Below are positions 38,188 to 48,878 of a stretch of 64,000 nt of DNA, in pieces (within the stretch, counting starts at the first letter, position 1; every line of letters starts with the position of its first letter). Source of the stretch: Roseicella frigidaeris. Its GTDB lineage: Bacteria; Pseudomonadota; Alphaproteobacteria; Acetobacterales; Acetobacteraceae. Position numbers and translations under genes: made by a program. The DNA lies in NCBI RefSeq assembly GCF_003258945.1, contig NZ_QLIX01000014.1:62001-126000 (forward strand). The letters are read 5' to 3'. The notes below the pieces were generated by a model. That model was given only the letters and a program-made list of their open reading frames with translations. It ran no database searches and was not told the origin of the DNA.

Positions 38188-39915
38188 ATGAAGAAGCTGT
38201 TGAACGACCCGCGCGGCGTGGTGCGCGAGATGCTGGAGGGCCAGGTCGATCTCTGCCCCGGCCAGGCGCTGCTCGCGGAGGCCGATGTGGTGGTGCGCGC
38301 CGGCCTCCCGGCGCCCGCCGATCGCCGGGAGGTGGCGGTGCTCTCGGGCGGCGGCAGCGGGCATGAGCCGGCGCATGCGGGCTATGTCGGCGAGGGGATG
38401 CTGCACGCCGCCATCGCCGGCGACGTCTTCACCTCGCCGAGCGTCGATGCCGTGCTGGCCGGCCTCCGCGCCGCCGCCGGGCCGGCGGGCGCGCTGCTGG
38501 TGGTGAAGAACTACACCGGCGACCGGCTGAATTTCGGCCTGGCCGCAGAGTTGGCGCGGGCCGAGGGCATCCCGGCCGAGCTTGTCGTCGTCGCCGATGA
38601 CGTGGCGCTGCGCGACACGGTCGAGCCGGCGCGCCGCCGCGGCATCGCCGGCACGGTGCTGGTGCACAAGGTGGCCGGCGCCGCGGCCGCCGCCGGCCTG
38701 CCGCTCGCGGCCGTGGCGGCGGAGGCGCAGGCCGCGGCGGCGGCGATGGGCAGCATGGGCGTCGCGCTCGGCGCCTGCACGGTGCCGGCGGCCGGGCGGC
38801 CGGGCTTCACCCTGGGGGCGGAGGAGATCGAGCTCGGCCTCGGCATCCATGGCGAGCAGGGCGTGCGGCGCGGCCCGTTGCGGCCGGTCGATGCGCTGGT
38901 CGAGGAGATGCTGGGGGTGATCCTCGCCGATCGCGGCTTCGGCGCCGGCACCCCGGTCGTCCTGCTGGTGAACGGGCTGGGCGGCACCCCGCCGATGGAG
39001 CTGGCGGTCGCGGCCAGGGCGGCGCTGGCAGGGCTGCGCGCCCGCGGCCTCGTGGTCGAGCGCGCCTGGTGCGGCAACCTGCTGACGGCGCTCGAGATGC
39101 CGGGCCTCTCGCTGACGGTGATGCAGGTGGACGCGGCCCGGCTGGCGCGGCTGGATGCGCCGAGCACGGCGCCGGCCTGGCCGGGCCCTGGCCGCATCCC
39201 GCCGCGGCGGCAGGTGGTGGCGGGGGGCGGCGCTCCGGAACGCGCCCCGGAACGCGCGCCGGCCCCGCGCGGCGCGGCGCGGCCGGATGGCGCGGCGGTG
39301 CGGCGGGCGGCGCTGGCCGCGGCGGCGGCGCTGGAGGCGGCGGAGGCGCGGCTGACCGAGCTCGACAGCGCCGCCGGCGACGGCGATCTCGGCCTCAGCA
39401 TGACGCGCGGCGCGGCGGCGATCCGCGCCCTGCCGGACGGCGCCTGGCAGGATGCCCGCAGCGCCCTCGCCGCCATGGGCGAGGCGCTGCGCCGGGCGAT
39501 CGCCGGCAGTTCCGGCCCCTTCTACGCGACGGCCCTGCTGCGCGCCGCGCGCAGCCTGCCGGAGGGCGCGCCGCCGCAGCCCGCCGACTGGGCGCGCGCC
39601 TTCGAGGCCGCGGTGGCGGCGATCGCCGAGCTGGGCGGGGCGAAGCCGGGTGACCGCACCATGCTGGATGCGCTGCAACCGGCGGCCGCCGGCTTCGCCG
39701 CGGCGCTGGCCGGGGGCAGCCCGCCTGCCGTCGCCTGGGTGGCGGCGGTGCGGGCGGCGCGCGAGGGGGCGGCGGCAACCGCCGGGATGCGGCCGCGCCT
39801 TGGCCGCGCCAGCTATCTCGGCGACCGGACGCTCGGCACGCCGGATGCCGGCGCGGCGGCCGCGGTCGTCTGGCTGGAGCAGATCGCGGACGGGCGTGAA
39901 CGCCCGGGAGCGTGA
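38188..39915 (+). CDS. ATP-dependent dihydroxyacetone kinase (fused DhaK-DhaL)
   Basis: A 575-residue fusion. Residues 1-330 are the DhaK domain, with SGGGSGHEPAHAGYVG and the substrate-binding His221 in LGLGIHGEQG. A proline/alanine-rich linker (about 330-370) leads to the DhaL ATP domain with the metal/ADP motif AAGDGDLG (398-402) and KPGDRTMLDAL. Fused proteins of this kind use ATP rather than the phosphotransferase system to phosphorylate dihydroxyacetone or related short sugars (erythrulose, triuloses). It starts in the opposite direction to fdsR and stands alone. Start ATG 38188 has GAGGAAAGG upstream. Confidence 0.92.
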   Translation: MKKLLNDPRGVVREMLEGQVDLCPGQALLAEADVVVRAGLPAPADRREVAVLSGGGSGHEPAHAGYVGEGMLHAAIAGDVFTSPSVDAVLAGLRAAAGPAGALLVVKNYTGDRLNFGLAAELARAEGIPAELVVVADDVALRDTVEPARRRGIAGTVLVHKVAGAAAAAGLPLAAVAAEAQAAAAAMGSMGVALGACTVPAAGRPGFTLGAEEIELGLGIHGEQGVRRGPLRPVDALVEEMLGVILADRGFGAGTPVVLLVNGLGGTPPMELAVAARAALAGLRARGLVVERAWCGNLLTALEMPGLSLTVMQVDAARLARLDAPSTAPAWPGPGRIPPRRQVVAGGGAPERAPERAPAPRGAARPDGAAVRRAALAAAAALEAAEARLTELDSAAGDGDLGLSMTRGAAAIRALPDGAWQDARSALAAMGEALRRAIAGSSGPFYATALLRAARSLPEGAPPQPADWARAFEAAVAAIAELGGAKPGDRTMLDALQPAAAGFAAALAGGSPPAVAWVAAVRAAREGAAATAGMRPRLGRASYLGDRTLGTPDAGAAAAVVWLEQIADGRERPGA

Positions 39916-40279
39916 ATCGGCTCTACGAACACGGAGCGACAGCGGATTGGCGTTCACGTGTGAACGCAATCCGCCGTCGCGGCGCTGGCGGCGGGCTGAG
40001 GGCGGCGCGGCCGGGGCATTTTCCCGGCCGCGCCCTATTGCGGCGCAGCATGATGGGTGAATAAGCTTTGCCCATCGGGCATCCCGGCGCGCGCTCTCAC
40101 GGCGCGGGGCTGCCCCAAGATCCTGATGGCCGTGCCGTCTGTCGCCCCGGGGCTTCGCCGCCCCGTGGGGACCAGCCATGGCCGAGGGATCGGCACGTCG
40201 CCGCCGGCACCTCCCGCGGATGGCGCGCCCGGAGGCGCCGGCAGCATCCACACGGCCCCACCCGCCGCCGGGGGCTGCC
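39916..40279. other. Intergenic region with two large hairpins
   Basis: No gene was found. A bulged hairpin at 39942-39974 (GCGGATT/AATCCGC around GCGTTCAC/GTGAACGC) and a 12-bp perfect stem at 40004-40034 (GGCGCGGCCGGG, loop GCATTTT) probably end the kinase transcript, although neither has a U tail. The remaining 240 bases hold the leader of the binding-protein gene and nothing recognisable. Confidence 0.55.
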
Positions 40280-41881
40280 ATGGAGCGTCGTCATTTCACC
40301 GCGGGCCTTGCCGCCCTGCCCTTCGCCGGGGCGCTGCCGCGCCGCGCCCAGGCCGCCGAGAAGGTGCTGCGCGTGGCGATGACCGCCGCCGACATCCCCT
40401 CCACCACCGGCCAGCCGAACCAGGGCGCCGAGGGCATCCGCTTCATGGGCATCACCGCCTATGACGCGCTGACCGCCTGGGACCTGTCGCGGGGCGACAT
40501 CAAGGCGCGGCTCCGCCCGGGCCTCGCCGAGCGCTGGGAGACCGACCCCGCCGACCGCACCCGCTGGACCTTCCATCTGCGCCGGGGCGTCACCTTCCAC
40601 GACGGCTCGGAATTCGACGCCGCGGCGGTGGTCTGGAACCTCGACAAGGTGATGAACAAGGCGGCGCCGCAATTCGATTCCGCGCAGGCGGCGCAGGCCG
40701 CCACCTTCGTCGCGCCCATCGCCAGCTACCGCGCCGTGGATGGCTCGACGGTCGAGATCGTGACCCGGGAGCCGAACGCGACCCTGCCCTACAAGCTGGT
40801 CTCGGTCTTCATGTCCTCGCCGGCACGCTGGCGCGAGCTCGGTGGAAGCTGGGAGCGCTTCGCCCTCAACCCCTCCGGCACCGGCCCGTGGAAGGTGGAG
40901 AAGGTGGCGCCGCGCGAGCGGGTGGAATTCTCCCGCAACGCCAAATACTGGGAGGCCGCCCGCATCCCGCGCTGCGACCGCATGGTGATCCAGCCGATGC
41001 CGGATGCGCTGACCCGCGCCGCGGCGCTGCTCGCCGGCCAGGTGGACTGGGTGGAGGCGCCCTCGCCGGACATCATCCCGCGGCTGCGCCAGGCGGGGAT
41101 GCAGATCGTCACCAACCCCTACCCGCATGTCTGGCCCTATCTGCTGAGCTGCCTGCCGGACAGCCCGTTCAAGGATGTCCGCGTCCGCCAGGCGATCAAT
41201 CTCGGCATCGACCGCGAGGGGCTGGTCGCGCTGCTCGGTGGCACCGCCATGGCGGCGACCGGCGTCGTCCCGCCGAACGATCCCTGGTTCGGCACGCCGC
41301 GCTTCCAGGCGCGGCACGACCCGCGCGAGGCGAAGCGCCTGCTGCAGGCCGCCGGCTACGGGCCGCGCAACCCCTGCAACGCCACGATGCTGATCTCGAC
41401 CAGCGGCTCCGGCCAGATGCAGCCCCTGCCGATGAACGAGGCGATCAAGCAGGGGCTGGAGGAGGTGGGCATCAACCTCCGCTTCGAGGTGCTGGAATGG
41501 GAGGCGCTGCGCGGCCGTCGCCGGTCCGGCGCCGCGGCACCGGAGAATCGCGGCATGCACGGGCTGAACAACTCCCTCGGCTCGGCCGAGCCCTCCTCGA
41601 TCATCGATGCCATCTGGTCGAAGCGGGCGCCGCCGGTCGGGCTGAACTGGGGCTGGTTCAACGACCCGCAGATGGACGCGCTGGCGGCCCGCTGCGAGGT
41701 CGAATTCGACCCGGAGCGGCAGGACATGCTGCTGGCCGAGCTGCATGCCGGCTTCGTCGACCAGGCGCTCTGGGCCTTCATCGTGCACGACCTGAACCCG
41801 CGCGCCCTGGGGCCGCGGCTCAGGGGCTTCGTGCAGGCGCAGAGCTGGTCGCAGGACCTCACCACGGTGGACATCGCCTGA
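40280..41881 (+). CDS. Peptide/opine-type ABC transporter substrate-binding protein (SBP family 5)
   Basis: A 533-residue periplasmic binding protein of the DppA/OppA class. ATG 40280 gives an export signal (MERRHFTAGLAALPFAGALPRRAQA, Tat-like RRHF). Family landmarks are AYDALTAWD, LRRGVTFHDGSEFDAAAVVWNLDKV, GTGPWKVEKVAPRERVEFSRNAKYW and FKDVRVRQAINLGIDREGLV. The stop overlaps the next amidase start, so import and amide hydrolysis are linked. Permease and ATPase genes are absent nearby, so the receptor must use components encoded elsewhere. Ligand unknown. Confidence 0.9.
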   Translation: MERRHFTAGLAALPFAGALPRRAQAAEKVLRVAMTAADIPSTTGQPNQGAEGIRFMGITAYDALTAWDLSRGDIKARLRPGLAERWETDPADRTRWTFHLRRGVTFHDGSEFDAAAVVWNLDKVMNKAAPQFDSAQAAQAATFVAPIASYRAVDGSTVEIVTREPNATLPYKLVSVFMSSPARWRELGGSWERFALNPSGTGPWKVEKVAPRERVEFSRNAKYWEAARIPRCDRMVIQPMPDALTRAAALLAGQVDWVEAPSPDIIPRLRQAGMQIVTNPYPHVWPYLLSCLPDSPFKDVRVRQAINLGIDREGLVALLGGTAMAATGVVPPNDPWFGTPRFQARHDPREAKRLLQAAGYGPRNPCNATMLISTSGSGQMQPLPMNEAIKQGLEEVGINLRFEVLEWEALRGRRRSGAAAPENRGMHGLNNSLGSAEPSSIIDAIWSKRAPPVGLNWGWFNDPQMDALAARCEVEFDPERQDMLLAELHAGFVDQALWAFIVHDLNPRALGPRLRGFVQAQSWSQDLTTVDIA

Positions 41882-43242
41882 TGCAGCCGCATGCGCTCAC
41901 CGCCGCCGAGGCGGCTTCCCTGATCCGCGACCGCCGCCTCTCGGCCGAGGAGCTGACCCGCTCCTGCCTCGACCGCATCGCGGCGCGCGAGGCGCTGATC
42001 CGCGCCTGGCTGTTCCTCGACCCCGATCTCGCCCTGCGGCGGGCGCGGGAGGCCGACAAGCGGCAGGCGGCGGGGCTGCCGCTCGGGCCGCTGCACGGCT
42101 TGCCGCTCGGCGTGAAGGACGTGATCGACACCGCCGACATGCCGACGACGCAGAACTCGGCGATCTATGCCGGGGCGCAGATCGGCCGCGACGCCGCCTG
42201 CGTCGCCGTGGCGCGGGCGGCCGGCGCGCTCATCCTCGGCAAGACGGATACGGTGGAGTTCGCCGCCGGCGGGCGGAAGGCGCTGACCCGCAACCCCTTC
42301 AACCCCGCGCATACGCCGGGCGGCTCCTCCTCCGGCTCCGGCGCCGCGGTGGGCGACTTCATGGTGCCGCTCGGCTTCGGCACCCAGACCGCGGGCAGCC
42401 ATATCCGCCCCGCCTCCTTCAACAACCTCTATGCGCTGAAGCCGAGCTGGAGCCTGGTCAGCCGCGAGGGGTTGCGGATGTCGGCCATCTCGCTCGACAC
42501 GCTCGGCTGGTTCGGCCGCTCGGTCGCGGATCTGGCGCTGGTCGCCGCGGCCTTCCGCCTGCCCGGCCTCGGCGCCCATGGTCTCGGTGCCCATGGTCTC
42601 GGGGCGGGCCCCGCGCCGGGGGTCCGCAGCCTGCGCGTCGGGCTGTGCCGCAGCCCGGTCTGGGAGCGGATCGAGCCGGCCGGCGCGGCGGCGCTGGAGA
42701 CGGCGGCGCGGCGGCTGGAGGCGGCGGGGGCGATCGTCGAGCCGCTCGAGCTGCCGGCGCCCTTCGCCGGGCTGACCGCGGCGCGCGACGTCATCGCCCG
42801 GCATGAGGGCAGCGCCGCCTTCCTGCCGGAATACCTCGCGGCGCATGCGCTGCTGGCGCCCGATATCCGGGCCCGGGTGGAGCTGCGCGAGACCTTCGAT
42901 GCCGCCGGGCTGCTCGCCGCCTATGCGCTGGCCGATGCCTGCCGCCCGGCCTTCGACGCGCTGTTCGGGCCGCGGCTCGACGTGGTGCTGACGCCGGCGG
43001 CGCCGGGCGAGGCGCCGGAGGGGCTGCACACCACCGGCGATTGGATCTTCAACGGCATGTGGACGCTGCTGCACGTCCCCTGCCTCGCCATCCCCTGCAT
43101 CCGCGGGCCGCGCGGCCTGCCGGTCGGCATCCAGCTCGTCGGCCCGCGGCTCGGCGATGCGCGGCTGCTGGCGATCGCCGAGGCCTGCGCGCCGGTGATC
43201 GATGCCGAGCCCGGTTGGGCCCGCGCCACCCTGCTGTCCTGA
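41881..43242 (+). CDS. Amidase-signature family enzyme (first of pair)
   Basis: A 453-residue amidase starting at the last base of the preceding TGA. The lysine is in LGVKDVIDTADMPT and the serine loop is GGSSSGSGAAVGDF. The usual DTGGSIR nucleophile motif reads TQTAGSHIRPAS, a variation on the consensus. A 15-bp triplication (42565-42609) encodes GLGAHGLGAHGLGAG in a surface loop. It resembles AtzE/GatA-like hydrolases of small urea or amide compounds. It is followed by an AtzG-like subunit and another amidase. Substrate unknown. Confidence 0.88.
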   Translation: MQPHALTAAEAASLIRDRRLSAEELTRSCLDRIAAREALIRAWLFLDPDLALRRAREADKRQAAGLPLGPLHGLPLGVKDVIDTADMPTTQNSAIYAGAQIGRDAACVAVARAAGALILGKTDTVEFAAGGRKALTRNPFNPAHTPGGSSSGSGAAVGDFMVPLGFGTQTAGSHIRPASFNNLYALKPSWSLVSREGLRMSAISLDTLGWFGRSVADLALVAAAFRLPGLGAHGLGAHGLGAGPAPGVRSLRVGLCRSPVWERIEPAGAAALETAARRLEAAGAIVEPLELPAPFAGLTAARDVIARHEGSAAFLPEYLAAHALLAPDIRARVELRETFDAAGLLAAYALADACRPAFDALFGPRLDVVLTPAAPGEAPEGLHTTGDWIFNGMWTLLHVPCLAIPCIRGPRGLPVGIQLVGPRLGDARLLAIAEACAPVIDAEPGWARATLLS

Positions 43243-43252
43243 GGAGGAAAGG

Positions 43253-43471
43253 ATGTCCGAGGAGAGAGCGTCCGAGGAGACCACGCCCGAGGCGCTCGCC
43301 GTGCTGGCGCGGCAGGCCGGGCTCGACCAATTGCCCGGGGCCTACCGCGCCGAGCTGCTGGCGGCCTGGCGGCATGTCGAGCGCATGGCCGCCCGCATCC
43401 CGGCGGCCCGGCCCTATGCCGATGAGCCGGCGCATGTCTTCGACCCGACCCGTTTCGGGGCCGAGGGCTGA
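43253..43471 (+). CDS. AtzG-like small amidase subunit (DUF4089 type)
   Basis: A 72-residue protein from ATG 43253, behind a GAGGAGGAAAGG site. The middle part (LARQAGLDQLPGAYRAELLAAWRHVERMAARI) and the end (DEPAHVFDPTRFG) resemble AtzG, a small helical protein that binds and activates the amidase AtzE (1-carboxybiuret hydrolase) in cyanuric-acid breakdown. It sits exactly between two amidase genes, with three bases before the next one. It probably complexes with one or both of them. Confidence 0.75.
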   Translation: MSEERASEETTPEALAVLARQAGLDQLPGAYRAELLAAWRHVERMAARIPAARPYADEPAHVFDPTRFGAEG

Positions 43472-43474
43472 GGC

Positions 43475-44863
43475 ATGACGGCGATGCTGAGCCTCGCCGA
43501 GGCGGCGCGGCGGATCGAGCGCCGCGACCTCTCGCCGGTGGAGCTGCTGGCGGATTGCCTGCGGCGGATCGAGGCGGTGGACGAGCGGCTGTGCAGCTTC
43601 GTCACCCTGACGCGCGAGCGCGCCCTGGCCGAGGCGCGGGCGGCCGAGGCGGCGATCATGGCCGGGGATTACCGCGGCCCGATGCACGGCATCCCCTACA
43701 ACCTGAAGGACATCTTCGAGACGCGGGGCATCCGCACCACGGCGCAGTCGAGGCAGCTCGCCGACCATGTGCCGGCGGCTGATTGCGATGCGCAGGAACG
43801 CCTGCAGGCGGCCGGCGGCGTGCTGCTCGGCAAGGCGGCGACCTGGGAGTTCGCGCATGGCGGCCCGGCCTGGGACGTGCTGTTCCCGCCCTGCCGCAAC
43901 CCCTGGGACCTGACGCGGGACCCGGCCGGCTCCTCCTCCGGCTCCGGCGCCTCGATCGCCGCCGGGCTGGTGCTGGCCAGCATGGGCTCGGACACCGGCG
44001 GCTCCATCCGCGGCCCGGCGGCGGCCAACGGCATCGCCGGGCTGAAGCCGAGCTATGGCCGCGTCAGCCGCCGCGGCGTGCTGCCCAACTGCTTCTCGCA
44101 CGACCATGCCGGGCCGCTGGCCTGGACGGTGGAGGATGTGGCGATCCTGCTCGGCATCACCGCCGGGCATGATCCGCGGGATCCCGGCTCGGCCGACCGG
44201 CCGGTGCCGGATTACCGGGCGGCGCTGACCGGCGATGTCCGCGGCCTGCGCATCGGCGTGCCCTGGCGCTGGATCGAGGAGGACCTGCCCGCCTCGGCGC
44301 CGACCCGGGTGGCGCTGACGGCGGCGCTCGACGTGTTCCGCGGCCTCGGCGCCACGGTGCAGCCGGTCTCGCTGCCGCCGCTGCAGGAGTACGAGGACTG
44401 CAAGAAGATCATCGCCGTCGTCGAGCTCTTCTCGATCCATGCGCGGCAGCTCCGCGAGACGCCCGAGCTGTTCGGGGCGAGCCTGCGCTGGCGCATCATC
44501 GCCGGCGGCTTGGTGCGCGCCGAGACCTATGTCCAGGCCATGCGGCAGCGCAGCCTGCTGGCGCGGCGCATGCAGGCCGCCTTCGCGGAGGTGGACGTGC
44601 TGATGCTGCCGACCGGCGAGCCGGCCCGGCCGCTGCAGCCGGTGCCGCCGGAGACGCTGTTCACCAAGCGCAGCTACACCACCGCCTTCAATGTCGGCGG
44701 CAACCCGGCGCTCGCGCTCTGCATGGGCTTCGATGCCGCGGGCCTGCCCTTCTCGCTGCAGATCGTCGGGCGGCTCTTCGACGAGGCGACGGTGCTGCGG
44801 GCCGGCGATGCCTATGAGCGGGCGACGCCCTGGCGGCAGCGGCGGCCGGCGCTGGTGGCCTGA
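43475..44863 (+). CDS. Amidase-signature family enzyme (second of pair)
   Basis: A 462-residue amidase with a full signature: IPYNLKDIFETRGIRTTAQS (lysine), PAGSSSGSGASIAAGL and MGSDTGGSIRGPAAANG (nucleophile serine). It starts three bases after the AtzG-like gene. It shares only family motifs with the amidases at 41881 and 7442, so it is not a recent duplicate. Probable function: hydrolysis of an imported amide or ureide. Confidence 0.9.
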   Translation: MTAMLSLAEAARRIERRDLSPVELLADCLRRIEAVDERLCSFVTLTRERALAEARAAEAAIMAGDYRGPMHGIPYNLKDIFETRGIRTTAQSRQLADHVPAADCDAQERLQAAGGVLLGKAATWEFAHGGPAWDVLFPPCRNPWDLTRDPAGSSSGSGASIAAGLVLASMGSDTGGSIRGPAAANGIAGLKPSYGRVSRRGVLPNCFSHDHAGPLAWTVEDVAILLGITAGHDPRDPGSADRPVPDYRAALTGDVRGLRIGVPWRWIEEDLPASAPTRVALTAALDVFRGLGATVQPVSLPPLQEYEDCKKIIAVVELFSIHARQLRETPELFGASLRWRIIAGGLVRAETYVQAMRQRSLLARRMQAAFAEVDVLMLPTGEPARPLQPVPPETLFTKRSYTTAFNVGGNPALALCMGFDAAGLPFSLQIVGRLFDEATVLRAGDAYERATPWRQRRPALVA

Positions 44864-44894
44864 GGCCGGGGCCGGCGGGCGATGCGCCGGCCGC

Positions 44895-45182
44895 TCAGCC
44901 GAGCGGCCGCCAGTCGATGGCGAGCGGCTCGCGCGGGGCGAAGCGCTGCAGATGCTCCGCCAGCACCGTCTTGAGCCGTACCAGCGCCGCCGGATCCTCG
45001 GCGGCGATGCGCAGGACCAGGGTCTCGCCGGCCGCCTCCAGGCTGCATCGGCCGCCCTGGAAGGCGATCCGGCCACGCGCCGCTTCGAGGCGGGTCGGCA
45101 GCGCGCGGCCGAAATGCCGGCAGAGCTGGAGCAGGTGGCGGTCCGCCCCGGCGGTCGGCACCCGCGCCTCGGCGCCTGGCAT
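44895..45182 (-). CDS. DUF2218 protein
   Basis: A 95-residue protein in the frame ending at 44895, from ATG 45182. The pattern ARVPTAGADRHLLQLCRHFG, GRIAFQGGRCSLEAAGETLVLRI and LAEHLQRFAPREPLAIDWR is that of DUF2218, often found beside siderophore-interacting flavoprotein reductases and YqjI-like regulators in iron or nickel response. It follows the PadR gene by five bases on the same strand, so it is cotranscribed with it. Molecular role unknown. Confidence 0.85.
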   Translation of the reverse strand: MPGAEARVPTAGADRHLLQLCRHFGRALPTRLEAARGRIAFQGGRCSLEAAGETLVLRIAAEDPAALVRLKTVLAEHLQRFAPREPLAIDWRPLG

Positions 45183-45187
45183 GGGCC

Positions 45188-45778
45188 TCAGCTCCGCTCC
45201 ACCGCCAGGGCGGCGGCGTCGAGCGCGGCGGCGACGGCATCGGCCTGCTCCGGGGTCAGCGGACCGCGGGCGAGGCGCATGCGCAGCGCGAGCTTGAGGT
45301 TCTCCATGGCCCGCAGGATCTGCGGCGCCTGGCCGCCGGCATGCAGGCGGCTGGTCTCGGCCATGCGGGCGAGCAGGGCATCGACCGCCGGCCGGTTGGC
45401 GGCGAGGAAGGCCTCTCCCTCGGCGGTGATGCCGTGCAGCTTCTTCGCGCCGCCTTCGGCGAGGCTGGTGGTGACGTAGCCGAGTTCCTCGAGGAGGGTG
45501 AGCGTCGGGTAGATCACGCCGGGGCTCGGGCTGTAGGCGCCGCCGGCCTGGTCCTCGATCGCCTTGATGAGCTCGTAGCCATGCCGCGGCTTGCGGGCGA
45601 TGAGGTCGAGGATGACGAGGCGCAGGTCGCCATGGGCGAAGAGGCGGCCGAGGCCCGAGCGGCCGCCGCCCCGGCCATGCCGGCCCCGGCCGAAGGGATG
45701 CAGCTCGTGCTCGTGCCGGGCGAAGCGTTGCCGGTGGTCGCCCTGCGGCGGGAAGCGGCGGTGGTGATGGGAATGCAT
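45188..45778 (-). CDS. PadR-family regulator with His-rich N-terminus (YqjI-like)
   Basis: A 196-residue repressor. The first 45 residues are rich in histidine (HSHHH, HRQRFARHEHELHPFGRGRHGR), as in E. coli YqjI, which binds nickel or iron through this tail. The winged helix follows: DLRLVILDLIARKPRHGYELIKAIEDQ, AYSPSPGVIYPTLTLLEELGYV, then a C-terminal dimerisation helix. A palindrome lies 30 bases upstream of its start. Together with DUF2218 this looks like a metal-responsive unit with autoregulation. Confidence 0.88.
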   Translation of the reverse strand: MHSHHHRRFPPQGDHRQRFARHEHELHPFGRGRHGRGGGRSGLGRLFAHGDLRLVILDLIARKPRHGYELIKAIEDQAGGAYSPSPGVIYPTLTLLEELGYVTTSLAEGGAKKLHGITAEGEAFLAANRPAVDALLARMAETSRLHAGGQAPQILRAMENLKLALRMRLARGPLTPEQADAVAAALDAAALAVERS

Positions 45779-45796
45779 GATGTCTTGGTTCCTGTT

Positions 45797-45825
45797 TAAG
45801 ACTGGATTTAGATATATCTAAGACT
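45797..45825. promoter_or_regulatory. AT-rich palindromic operator of the PadR regulator
   Basis: Perfect 14-bp palindrome TTAGATATATCTAA at 45808-45821, strikingly AT-rich for this genome. It is flanked by two direct copies of TAAGACT (45797-45803 and 45819-45825) 22 bases apart. It sits between padR and htpG, in the place expected for a PadR/YqjI-type operator. Confidence 0.65.
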
Positions 45826-45979
45826 AGTCGAAAACAAGCCCTTTTTTGCAGGAGGGGCGGCATCCTGCGCCCGGTCGCCGCCGCCGGCCGCGCTCCGGCG
45901 CCACGGGGCAACCGTTGCAAGCCTCCCGCCGTGCGCACATATCGGCCGCTGCCTGACCGCAACGCATGAGAGGGCTGGA

Positions 45980-47821
<1,842 letters not shown>

Positions 47822-47889
47822 GCCGCGCCGGCTTGCCCGCCCCCTGGCGGAGGCCGCAGTCTCGCGGCTTCCGCAGGGAGGGATGGGCC

Positions 47890-48642
47890 ATGGAGCTCAA
47901 GGGGGCGGTCGCCGTGGTGACGGGCGGCAATGGCGGGCTCGGGCAGCGCATCTGCCATGCCCTGGCGCGCGCGGGGGCGAGCATCGCCGTGGTCTATGCC
48001 GAGAGCCGCGCCGAGGCCGAGGCGGTGGCCGGCGAGCTCGCCGCGCAATACGGCATCGAGGCGGCGGCGCATCGCTGCGATGTCACCGACGAGGCCTCGG
48101 TGGCGGCGCTGGTCGAGGCGGTGATGCGGCGCCATGGCCGCATCGACCTGCTGGTGAACGACGCCGCCTACAACAAATCCGTCCCTTTCGCCGATCTCGA
48201 CGGGCTGACCATCGAGCTCTGGGAGCGGATCATGGCGGTGAACCTCACCGGGCCGATGCGCCTCATCAAGGCGGTGGCGCCGGTGATGAAGGCGCAGGGG
48301 CGGGGGCGGATCGTCAACATCGCCTCCGTCGCCGGGCTCGGGCCGCAGGGCTCCTCCATCGCCTATGCCGTCTCCAAGGCCGGGCTGATTCACCTGACGC
48401 GCTGCATGGCGGTCGCCCTGGCGCCGGAGGTGCTGGTCAATTGCGTGGCGCCGGGGCTGCTGGAGGGCACGCGGGCCACGGCCAATCTCAGCCCGGCGCA
48501 GATCGAGCGCTCCGCCTCGGGCGCCCTGCTGAAGAAGGCCGCCGACAAGGATGATTGCGCCGAGATGGTGGTGACCATGGCGCGCTCGGAGACGATGACC
48601 GGCCAGACGGTGGTGATCGACGCCGGCCGGGTTTTCCATTGA
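47890..48642 (+). CDS. Short-chain dehydrogenase/reductase
   Basis: A 250-residue SDR. The NAD(P) site is VVTGGNGGLGQRIC. The family NNAG motif reads LVNDAAYNKS, the catalytic serine is in IVNIASVAGL and the YxxxK pair is in SIAYAVSKAGLIHLTR. The C-terminal GQTVVIDAGRVFH replaces the usual GG.DGG end. ATG 47890 is used because GGAGGG precedes it. It stands alone after htpG and its oxidoreductase substrate is not evident. Confidence 0.9.
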   Translation: MELKGAVAVVTGGNGGLGQRICHALARAGASIAVVYAESRAEAEAVAGELAAQYGIEAAAHRCDVTDEASVAALVEAVMRRHGRIDLLVNDAAYNKSVPFADLDGLTIELWERIMAVNLTGPMRLIKAVAPVMKAQGRGRIVNIASVAGLGPQGSSIAYAVSKAGLIHLTRCMAVALAPEVLVNCVAPGLLEGTRATANLSPAQIERSASGALLKKAADKDDCAEMVVTMARSETMTGQTVVIDAGRVFH

Positions 48643-48645
48643 TAT

Positions 48646-48878
48646 CCGAGGCCCTCATGCGTGACCGCATGGGGGCCTCGGACCGGTCGAAGGGCCGGAC
48701 CTTTGGCGTGCGGTCCGGTGGGTCGGCCGGGCCGGCTCATACGAACGGCCGTTGATGGTGACCCATCAACGGCCCCTCAGTCGCCGGGCGGTTTGCTCCG
48801 CAAACCTTGGCTACGCGCCACTTGGCGCGGCGCCCGTTCGGGCGCTCGGCATGAATGGGCCATTCATGCCGTTCGTAT
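48646..48878. other. Cluster of nested hairpins between the SDR and UGSC genes
   Basis: At least six hairpins are packed in about 230 bases: 48646-48681 (16 bp, one G-U pair; terminator-like after the SDR gene), 48747-48774 (12-bp arms around TGAC), 48790-48806 (GGTTTGC/GCAAACC), GCGCCA/TGGCGC, the 26-base repeat at 48825-48850, and CGGCATGAATGG/CCATTCATGCCG near 48847-48872. The outer inverted repeat ATACGAACGG (48740-48749) / CCGTTCGTAT (48868-48877) brackets the last part. It contains no gene. Confidence 0.7.
48825..48850 (+). repeat. Dispersed palindromic repeat, copy 2
   Basis: Same 26-base unit as at 13826-13851, with one difference in the loop: GCGCCC-gttc-GGGCGC followed by TCGGC. 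Confidence 0.65.
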
